Shown here in pieces: positions 1 to 7,231 of a stretch of 7,231 nt of DNA (positions are counted from its first letter, which is position 1; every line of letters starts with the position of its first letter). A program made the translations under genes and the position numbers. Below the pieces are notes generated by a model that was not told the DNA's origin, made no database searches, and was given only the letters and a program-made list of their open reading frames with translations. Source of the DNA: Dehalococcoidia bacterium (GTDB lineage Bacteria > Chloroflexota > Dehalococcoidia > Dehalococcoidales > RBG-16-60-22); contig SOKS01000102.1 in the NCBI GenBank assembly GCA_004375725.1, positions 1 to 7,231 of the forward strand, written 5' to 3'.

Positions 1-163
1 GGACACGGAGTCGGCACTGCGGGAAGCCAGCCGCAGGTTCCGCCGGCGGTTTTCACATATGGAAGAAGCCTGCCGCAAACGCGGCGTGAGCCTGGCTGAT
101 TTGTCCTTTGAGGAACAGAATGAGCTGTGGGAGGAAGCCAAGAGGAAGCTTGAAGATAATTGA
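1..163 (+). CDS. mazG: MazG-type nucleoside triphosphate pyrophosphohydrolase, C-terminal fragment
   Basis: This is the last 53 codons of a gene that begins before the window, read in frame from base 2 to a TGA at 161-163. The fragment starts DTESALREASRRFRRRF and continues with a short helix, a SLADLSFEEQNELWEEAK stretch and a charged end. That matches the characteristic C-terminus of MazG proteins, where an ESALREA-type helix precedes an L-x-E-x-x-x-LWEEAK end. MazG enzymes are cytoplasmic and hydrolyse nucleoside triphosphates to monophosphates plus pyrophosphate; the metal-binding EExxE part lies outside the window and cannot be checked. The stop codon is only 3 bases from the 3' end (CCA) of the convergent tRNA gene, and no strong terminator is visible between them, so transcripts could run through as antisense to the tRNA. 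The family call is from recognition of a short C-terminus and is fairly secure. Confidence 0.8.
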   Translation, partial: DTESALREASRRFRRRFSHMEEACRKRGVSLADLSFEEQNELWEEAKRKLEDN

Positions 164-166
164 AAA

Positions 167-244
<78 letters not shown>

Positions 245-252
245 ATAGCACT

Positions 253-282
253 ATTATAGACGGATTTTACCGGTTCTAGCAA
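253..282 (-). promoter_or_regulatory. Sigma70-type promoter of the tRNA-Pro gene
   Basis: Read on the - strand, TTGCTA (282-277, 4 of 6 to consensus) is followed after 18 bases by a perfect TATAAT (258-253). The predicted start is at about base 246, only about 2 bases before the mature tRNA 5' end at 244. The same AT-rich box reads TATTAT on + (252-257), but no good -35 matches it in that direction. The -35 region overlaps the ribosome binding site region of the divergent apgM-like gene. Confidence 0.7.
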
Positions 283-291
283 GGAAGGTAG

Positions 292-1485
292 ATGAAATAC
301 GTTATTTTAATTATGGACGGTGCCTCCGGTTACCCCATACCTGAGCGCGGGGGAAAGACGTCCCTTGAACTGGCCAGCACGCCCAATCTGGATGCGCTGG
401 CAAAAGAAGGCGCCGTCGGGCTGGCCCGCACCGTGCCGCCGGGGATGGAGGCGAGCAGCGCCTGCGCCTGCATGTCGGTGCTGGGCTATGACCCGAAAGT
501 ATACTATAAAGGCCGGGCGGGCATCGAAGCGAGAAGTATGGGCATTCCCATCGGCGACGGGGAGGTCGTTTTCCGCTGCAATCTGGTGGCGGTGCGGGAC
601 GGGAAGATGTGGAGCTACAGTTCGGGCTACATCAGCACCGAAGAAGCCCATGCCCTGCTTGAGGCCCTGAATAAAACCCTTGGCGGCGATGAGGTGCAGT
701 TCTACCCCGGCGTCAGCTACCGGCATATCTGCAAACTCAGGGGGCACGGGGCAACGCTCCGGGCCGAGTGCACACCGCCGCACGATATCCCGGAGAAAGA
801 AATTGCCGAATACCTGCCCCGCGGGCAGGGGAGAGAGGTATTGCTCGACTTGATGGAACGTTCCAAACCGGTACTATCTGCTCACCCGGTAAATAGAGAG
901 CGGATAGCACGGGAAGTCATACCGGCCACGATGATATGGCTTTTCTGGGGAAGCAGCCGGTTGCCGGATATGCCGTCGTTTGCCGGCAGGTATGGCCTTA
1001 AAGCGGCCATGACCTCGGGGGTTGACCTGCTCAATGGACTGGCGCAGCTTGCCGGGATGGAGGTGCTGGCGATACCCGGCGTGACCGGCAACCTGGACAA
1101 CGATTACACGGCGCAGGCGAAAGGGGCCATGGCGGCGCTGTCGGAATTCGACCTGGTGGTGGTTCACATTGAGGCACCGGACGAAGCGGCGCATGACCGC
1201 GCTATCGATGCGAAGATTGAGGCTATTCAGAAAATTGACGGTGAGGTGGTAAGCCGGCTGCGCTCATTTCCGGGAGACATCCGCCTGCTCATTATGCCCG
1301 ACCACCCCACCCCGATACCGGTGCAGACCCACACCGATGACCCGGTCCCCTTTCTCATCTGGGGAAAAGAGGTTAAGCCCAACGGCGCCGGGAGGTTTAC
1401 CGAAGCTGAAGCGAAAAAGACTGGCCTTTTCCTCGATAAAGGTTATACAATTATGGATAGATTTGCTATGAAGGCGGGTAGCTAG
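292..1485 (+). CDS. ApgM-family phosphoglycerate-mutase-like protein, proposed alternative homoserine kinase
   Basis: This 397-residue cytoplasmic protein belongs to the metal-dependent alkaline phosphatase superfamily. Its likely metal ligands are D9 in the MDG start motif, S56 (the phospho-acceptor serine position), D297 and H301 in the PDEAAH motif, D337-H338 in MPDHPTP, and H347 in THTDDPVPF. Internal markers include GYDPKVYYKGRAGIEA (65-80), SSGYISTEEAH (110-120), GVSYRH (140-145), CTPPHD (160-165) and HPVNR (198-202). These fit the subfamily catalogued as proposed homoserine kinase (TIGR02535-like) rather than glycolytic mutase. The stop TAG is followed immediately by the ATG of aspartate kinase, which supports a role in the aspartate/threonine pathway, i.e. 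homoserine plus ATP to O-phosphohomoserine. The start has AAGGAAGG at 281-288, three bases before ATG. The serine motif is unusual: S-A-C-A-C replaces the usual S-D/E-x-A-N/H. The function is inferred from family and context. A true phosphoglycerate mutase or another phosphotransferase remains possible. Confidence 0.85.
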   Translation: MKYVILIMDGASGYPIPERGGKTSLELASTPNLDALAKEGAVGLARTVPPGMEASSACACMSVLGYDPKVYYKGRAGIEARSMGIPIGDGEVVFRCNLVAVRDGKMWSYSSGYISTEEAHALLEALNKTLGGDEVQFYPGVSYRHICKLRGHGATLRAECTPPHDIPEKEIAEYLPRGQGREVLLDLMERSKPVLSAHPVNRERIAREVIPATMIWLFWGSSRLPDMPSFAGRYGLKAAMTSGVDLLNGLAQLAGMEVLAIPGVTGNLDNDYTAQAKGAMAALSEFDLVVVHIEAPDEAAHDRAIDAKIEAIQKIDGEVVSRLRSFPGDIRLLIMPDHPTPIPVQTHTDDPVPFLIWGKEVKPNGAGRFTEAEAKKTGLFLDKGYTIMDRFAMKAGS

Positions 1486-2703
1486 ATGGCATTGATAGTG
1501 CAAAAATACGGCGGGTCATCCGTAGCCGATGCCGAAAAGATTAAAAATGTGGCGGGGCGGATTGCCCGTGCCAGAGACGAAGGCAACGAGGTGGTGGTGG
1601 TCGTCTCGGCGATGGGCGACACCACCGATGAGTTGATTGAGCTGGCCTATCAGATATCGGAGAATCCGGACAGTCGTGAGCTCGATGTTCTGCTTTCTAC
1701 CGGGGAAGTTGTTTCCAGCACCTTGCTGGCCATGTCGCTGCACGTCATGGGCTACCCGGCCATCAGCCTCAGCGGCGCTCAGGCGGGAATCCGCACCGAT
1801 TCTGCTTACAGCCGGGCGCGCATTCTTCAGGTTGAGCCGAAGCGGGTGGTCCGGGAACTGGAGAAGGGGAATATCGTCATTGTGGCCGGCTTTCAGGGCA
1901 TGACCGAGGACATGGATGTCACCACGCTGGGACGGGGTGGCTCGGATACCACCGCCGTGGCTCTGGCGGCCACTCTGGGGGCGGAAGTGTGCCAGATCTA
2001 CACCGATGTTGAAGGGGTATACAGCGCTGACCCACGCCTCGTCCCGGAAGCGGAGTGTCTTGCTGAGATACATTACGAGGAGATGCTGGAACTGGCAACC
2101 TATGGGGCGAAGGTGCTGCACCCGCGAGCAGTGGAACTCGGGGAGCTGTTCCACATTCCCATACTGGTCGCTTCCAGCTTTACCGATAATCCGGGGACTT
2201 TAATACACGGAGGGGTAGCAATGGAAGTTCGGAACAAGGTAAGAAGTATCGCGCATAACCTTAACAGAGGCAAGATAACCGTGGTCGGTGTTCCGGACCG
2301 CCCCGGCATTGCGGCCACCATCTTTGAACCTCTGGCCAAAGCGGGAGTCAGTGTTGATACTATCGTGCAGAACGCCAGCATGCAGGGCATTACTGACCTG
2401 ACCTTTACCGTGTTCAAGAGTGACCTTGCCCGGGCGATGGAGGTGGTCAAGCCGATTGCCACACAGATTGGCGCCAGGGAGTGTGCCAGCGATGACAAGC
2501 TTGGGGAGGTGAGCATCATCGGTACCGGAATGCAGAATACCCCCGGCTTCGCCGCCCGTATGTTCAGCACCCTCAGCGAGAAGAATATCAATATCCAGCT
2601 GATTACGACCTCGGAAATACGGATAACGTGTATCATTAACGCTGACGAGGTAAAAGAAGCGGTGCGTGCCCTGCACCGGGCATTTGAGATTGAGGAAGAA
2701 TAG
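1486..2703 (+). CDS. lysC: Aspartate kinase with two ACT domains (alpha2beta2 type)
   Basis: This enzyme phosphorylates L-aspartate with ATP to 4-phospho-aspartate, the first step to lysine, threonine and methionine. Its 405 residues match monofunctional LysC. The N-terminal amino-acid kinase domain (1 to about 240) has KYGGSS at 7-12, STGE at 71-74, GRGGSDTTA at 149-157, YTDVEGVYSADPR at 172-184 and YGAKVLHPRAVE at 206-217. Two ACT domains follow, at about 264-325 (VVGVPDRPGIAATIF) and about 341-402 (VSIIGTGMQNTPGFAARMF, TTSEIRI). They predict feedback inhibition by lysine and/or threonine. The start is fixed by AAGGCGGG at 1471-1478 and the abutting upstream stop. Codon 246 is an in-frame ATG with its own strong Shine-Dalgarno, as in alpha2beta2 aspartokinases of Bacillus and Corynebacterium. 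No homoserine dehydrogenase domain is fused. The gene ends 15 bases from the convergent nifU-like stop. Confidence 0.97.
   Translation: MALIVQKYGGSSVADAEKIKNVAGRIARARDEGNEVVVVVSAMGDTTDELIELAYQISENPDSRELDVLLSTGEVVSSTLLAMSLHVMGYPAISLSGAQAGIRTDSAYSRARILQVEPKRVVRELEKGNIVIVAGFQGMTEDMDVTTLGRGGSDTTAVALAATLGAEVCQIYTDVEGVYSADPRLVPEAECLAEIHYEEMLELATYGAKVLHPRAVELGELFHIPILVASSFTDNPGTLIHGGVAMEVRNKVRSIAHNLNRGKITVVGVPDRPGIAATIFEPLAKAGVSVDTIVQNASMQGITDLTFTVFKSDLARAMEVVKPIATQIGARECASDDKLGEVSIIGTGMQNTPGFAARMFSTLSEKNINIQLITTSEIRITCIINADEVKEAVRALHRAFEIEEE
2209..2223 (+). promoter_or_regulatory. Internal ribosome binding site and start codon for an aspartate kinase beta subunit
   Basis: GGAGGGG at 2209-2215 lies 5 bases before ATG 2221, which is in frame with the aspartate kinase gene and encodes Met246. 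This is stronger than the site before the full-length start. Initiation here would give a 160-residue protein containing only the two ACT domains. Aspartokinases of the alpha2beta2 class make such a subunit from an internal start at the same place. Use of this start here is inferred. Confidence 0.65.
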
Positions 2704-2728
2704 GCGGTTGCCCCGCAGCTAAACCGCC
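2703..2728. terminator. Hairpin between convergent genes, possible bidirectional terminator
   Basis: GGCGGTT (2703-2709) pairs perfectly with AACCGCC (2722-2728) across a 12-base loop. The hairpin covers the last base of the aspartate kinase stop codon and the stop codon of the nifU-like gene. Neither side is followed by a T tract, so it does not meet the classic intrinsic terminator form. It may slow polymerase or protect both mRNA ends. Confidence 0.35.
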
Positions 2729-2937
2729 ACCACTTCCTTTACTTCCGGGATCTGCTCTTTCAGGATTTTCTCAATTCCCATCTTGAGCGTCATGGTGGAC
2801 ATCGGGCAACCAGCGCAGGCACCGGTCAATCTGACCTGCACGGTGCCATCATTGACTTCGACCAGTTCCACATCGCCGCCGTCCCTCTGTAGCTGGGGGC
2901 GAATCTTGTCCAGTATCTCGGTAACTTTATCCTGCAT
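2719..2937 (-). CDS. NifU C-terminal-domain Fe-S cluster scaffold/carrier protein
   Basis: This small protein (72 residues from the chosen ATG) is a stand-alone NifU C-terminal domain. It probably assembles or carries an Fe-S cluster in the cytoplasm and passes it to target proteins. The family pattern is clear: a first helix with IRPQLQRDGGDVELV, a strand segment VQVRLTGACAGCPMS with the CxxC cluster ligands, then TLKMGIEKILKEQIPEV. Counted from the GTG, the ligands are C42 and C45. Two starts are possible: GTG at 2940 and ATG at 2937. AGGAG lies 3 bases from the GTG but 6 bases from the ATG, so the ATG is preferred. It is a single gene, convergent with aspartate kinase and divergent from the TPR gene, with its own promoter. 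The N-terminal IscU-like and central ferredoxin-like parts of full-length NifU are absent, which is normal for this type. Confidence 0.93.
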   Translation of the reverse strand: MQDKVTEILDKIRPQLQRDGGDVELVEVNDGTVQVRLTGACAGCPMSTMTLKMGIEKILKEQIPEVKEVVAV

Positions 2938-2971
2938 CACAAACTCCTGCTAAAAAATAACTACCTCTTTT

Positions 2972-3001
2972 ATTTTATATATAGTAGAAGGCTTTCGTCA
3001 A
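2972..3001 (-). promoter_or_regulatory. Promoter of the nifU-like gene
   Basis: Read on -, TTGACG (3001-2996, 5 of 6 to consensus) is followed by an AT-rich stretch. It offers TATAAA after 16 bases (2979-2974) or TAAAAT after 18 bases (2977-2972). Either predicts a start near 2965-2967 and a leader of about 30 bases with AGGAG before the ATG. Confidence 0.6.
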
Positions 3002-3018
3002 ACCAGCACAAAATACTC

Positions 3019-3061
3019 TTGTTAAGTGGTGATGTTTAATGTAGAATAAAATGTTTATAAT
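3019..3061 (+). promoter_or_regulatory. Promoter region of the TPR-gyrA-SDR operon
   Basis: Two candidate promoters overlap here. TTGTTA (3019-3024), a 17-base spacer and TAGAAT (3042-3047, 5 of 6) predict a start near 3054. A perfect TATAAT (3056-3061) predicts a start near 3068, but it has no good -35 and its upstream TG is one base too far for a standard extended -10. Either gives a short leader to the ATG at 3086. Confidence 0.5.
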
Positions 3062-3085
3062 TGGGGTTCTTGTTGGAGCAGGTTG

Positions 3086-3904
3086 ATGACATACCAGGAA
3101 GAGAGACTGGCCAGCTTGAAACGGCAGCGCACCAGGCAGGCGATAGACCTGGCGATGCAGGGGCGCTGGCGGGAGACCCTTGCCGCGAACAAGGCAATTC
3201 TGGAGGACTTTCCCAGCGATGTTGATGCCCGCAATCGCCTGGGACGTGCTTATATGGAACTGGGCGAATACCGGCAGGCGAGGGAATCCTATAGCCGAAC
3301 CGTTGAGCTTGACCCTTTCAATACCATTGCCAAAAAGAACCTGCAGCGTTTGAACTACCTCGGTGAGGCGAAGGTTACTGCCGAGAGCGCGGCACGAAAG
3401 GTTGAGCCGCATCGGTTCATTGAGGAGATCGGTAAAGCCGGGGTGGTTAACCTTTACCATCTGGCGCCAACGCAGGTACGCGCCCGCCTCATCGCCGGCG
3501 ACGAGGTGTTTCTTAAAATAAGCGGTACCCATCTGGTGGTTGAGGATGAATTTGGACAGTACGTGGGGTACGTTGACCCAAAACACGGACGGCGCCTGGT
3601 CAAACTAATGAGCGGCGGTAACAAATATTCAGCCGCGGCGGTGAGCTCCACGGAAGAAGCGATGACCGTCATCATCCGCGAGATATACCAGGCCCCGGGC
3701 CAGATGGGGAAGCTGTCTTTTCCATCAAAGGGGGTGGAGGAACTCAAGCCTTATGTTGACGAAAGGGTCTTCAGGCTGGAGTCAGAAATTGAGGAAATAT
3801 TGCCGGAGGAATCTGGCTACACTATCATCGGCGGCGATGAGATAGAAGTATTACCGGAGGAATCCACTGACATCGGCGACGAGTCTGTCAGTGATGAAGA
3901 ATAG
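3086..3904 (+). CDS. TPR-repeat protein with an uncharacterised beta-rich domain and acidic tail
   Basis: The product is 272 residues with no signal peptide or membrane segment, so it is probably cytoplasmic. Residues about 17-92 form two to three tetratricopeptide repeats; the clearest runs ARNRLGRAYMELGEYRQARESYSRTVELDP (48-77). Residues about 115-205 form a compact strand-rich region with GDEVFLKISG, LVVEDEFGQYVGYVD and GGNKYSAAAVSS. Its spacing recalls HIRAN-type or similar small beta-barrels, but I cannot assign it firmly. Residues 231-272 are a strongly acidic tail with LPEES repeated at 239-243 and 256-260. Two starts are possible, TTG 3083 and ATG 3086. GGAG at 3075-3078 sits 7 bases from the ATG, so the ATG is preferred. 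It is the first gene of an apparent operon, 12 bases before gyrA, and an adaptor or nucleic-acid-linked role is possible. The specific function is unknown. Confidence 0.85.
   Translation: MTYQEERLASLKRQRTRQAIDLAMQGRWRETLAANKAILEDFPSDVDARNRLGRAYMELGEYRQARESYSRTVELDPFNTIAKKNLQRLNYLGEAKVTAESAARKVEPHRFIEEIGKAGVVNLYHLAPTQVRARLIAGDEVFLKISGTHLVVEDEFGQYVGYVDPKHGRRLVKLMSGGNKYSAAAVSSTEEAMTVIIREIYQAPGQMGKLSFPSKGVEELKPYVDERVFRLESEIEEILPEESGYTIIGGDEIEVLPEESTDIGDESVSDEE
3800..3864 (+). repeat. Imperfect direct repeat in the acidic tail of the TPR gene
   Basis: TTGCCGGAGGAATC (3800-3813) recurs as TTACCGGAGGAATC (3851-3864), 51 bases or 17 codons apart, with one mismatch. At protein level EIEEILPEES is followed by EIEVLPEES, and each copy continues toward a DE end (GGDE and GDE). 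It looks like an old in-frame tandem duplication of an acidic unit. Confidence 0.6.
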
Positions 3905-3916
3905 GGGGTATAGCGC

Positions 3917-6399
<2,483 letters not shown>

Positions 6400-6403
<4 letters not shown>

Positions 6404-7167
6404 GCGCACCCAGTATTTCTCTGGCGGGCAAAGCAGCGATTGTTACCGGGGGTTCCCGGGGCATAGGCAAGGGAATTGCCCTCATGTTTGCCGGGGCGGG
6501 AGCGGAGGTGGTGGTCTGCAGCCGGAACCTGGATGGCAAGCTGGAATCGGCGGCTGATGAGATTCGGAAGCTGGGGAAGCGTTCTCTGGCCGTCAAGGCC
6601 GATGTCACCCGGCAGGCAGATATCGATAACCTGGTTAAGCAGACCATGGATGAGTTTGGCGCTATTGACATTCTGGTAAATAATGCCGGGACCGTGGTCA
6701 GGGCGCCGGTGGTAGAGCATAGCGAGGAGGACTGGGACAAGGTAATTGACACCAACCTTAAAAGTTACTTTCTCTGCTCGCGAGCGGTGGGCAGGGTAAT
6801 GATGGAGCAGAAGCGGGGCAACATAATTAATATAGCCTCACTGCGCGGCATTGAGGCCGCGCCGGGAAGGGTCAGTTACAGCGTTTCCAAAGCCGGCGTC
6901 ATCATGCTCACCAGAGTGCTGGCTCTGGAATTCGTCAAATACAATGTACGGGTAAACGCCATCGCCCCGGGCTGGATTAAAACGGAGTTAACCGAACCGA
7001 TGTGGGGAAACCCCAAAACCAACCAAGAGGTTACCGCCACCATACCCATGGACCGCTGGGCTTCGGTGGCTGAGATGGCCAGCGTAGCCCTCTTTCTGGC
7101 TTCAGACCTGTCCAGCTACGTGACCGGGCATACCCTGGCGGCCGATGGCGGCATGGCGGCTATCTAG
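6400..7167 (+). CDS. Short-chain dehydrogenase/reductase, FabG-like classical SDR
   Basis: This 255-residue cytoplasmic oxidoreductase has a complete Rossmann-fold SDR signature. The cofactor loop is TGGSRGIG (16-23), NNAG is at 94-97, and the catalytic set is N119, S147, Y160 and K164 (YSVSK). A PGW segment (190-192) is followed by a variable substrate lid (193-215), and the protein ends ADGGMAAI. S41-R42 after the second strand suggests a preference for NADP(H). The substrate cannot be read from the sequence. It could be a 3-oxoacyl-ACP reductase, a gluconate or glucose dehydrogenase-like enzyme, or a reductase of another hydroxy compound. The start ATG overlaps the gyrA stop as ATGA, with AAGGGGGG at 6386-6393 six bases upstream. 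Translation is therefore probably coupled to gyrA. I see no clear terminator after the stop at 7167. Confidence 0.93.
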
Positions 7168-7231
7168 TTTCTGGCCTTATGCTTTTGTTTGCAGTCAGGA
7201 TGCCAGCGCTGCAGCCCGCATGAATTACAGT
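7164..7231 (-). CDS. Possible C-terminal end of a convergent gene with a CCHC zinc-binding motif
   Basis: On -, one frame is open from the window edge (first full codon at 7229) to a TAG at 7166-7164, giving 21 codons. The residues include C-x2-C-G, then H-x2-C five residues after the second cysteine's glycine region, followed by a lysine-rich end. That spacing could bind zinc. It would overlap the SDR gene by 4 bases in a convergent arrangement. Twenty-one open codons can arise by chance, so this is a weak call, and no family is recognised. Confidence 0.28.
   Translation of the reverse strand, partial: CNSCGLQRWHPDCKQKHKARN

Noticed and set aside
245..291. A + strand promoter for the apgM-like gene using TATTAT at 252-257.
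   Set aside because: No acceptable -35 lies 15-18 bases upstream; the box is better explained as the - strand TATAAT of the tRNA promoter.
2975..3586. Open frame on - of 203 codons covering the promoter region and the TPR gene start.
   Set aside because: It overlaps the AT-rich promoter region and the confident TPR gene, and its translation resembles no family.
7168..7231. Terminator after the SDR gene.
   Set aside because: Only short palindromes such as CAGCGCTG and GCTGCAGC are present, with no stem followed by a T tract.

Overview
The window looks like an ordinary core segment of a bacterial chromosome with moderately high GC. It carries five complete protein genes on the + strand, one small complete gene on the - strand, one tRNA gene on the - strand, and gene fragments at both edges. 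There are no mobile elements, CRISPR arrays or rRNA genes, and no stretch over about 150 bases lacks a gene. The protein sequences (a phosphoglycerate-mutase-like protein beside aspartate kinase, gyrase A, a lone NifU domain) resemble what I remember of anaerobic Chloroflexota such as Dehalococcoidia. That assignment is from memory and is an inference.

Region 1 (1-291): the C-terminus of a MazG-type nucleotide pyrophosphohydrolase runs on +. It is followed on - by a complete tRNA-Pro(CGG) with an encoded CCA and a good sigma70-type promoter that should start transcription almost at the mature 5' end. Region 2 (292-2703): two + genes abut exactly, with TAG followed directly by ATG. The first is an alkaline-phosphatase-superfamily protein related to archaeal-type phosphoglycerate mutase, in the subfamily proposed to be an alternative homoserine kinase. 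The second is aspartate kinase with two C-terminal ACT domains. Together they look like part of the aspartate-to-threonine route. The aspartate kinase gene has a strong internal Shine-Dalgarno and in-frame ATG at the catalytic/ACT boundary, as expected if a separate regulatory beta subunit is made.

Region 3 (2704-3085): a short convergent gap carries a hairpin spanning both stop codons, followed by a NifU-type Fe-S scaffold gene on -. An AT-rich divergent promoter region of about 150 bases comes next. Region 4 (3086-7167): an apparent operon of a TPR protein with an uncharacterised beta-rich domain and an acidic tail, then gyrA, then a short-chain dehydrogenase. The gaps are 12 bases and a 4-base ATGA overlap. 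The right edge may hold the end of a convergent gene on -.

Most of this is housekeeping. The points most worth checking are the altered active-site motif of the homoserine-kinase candidate, the internal start in aspartate kinase, the TPR protein's unknown domain, and the unusual 3' end of gyrA where it meets the dehydrogenase.
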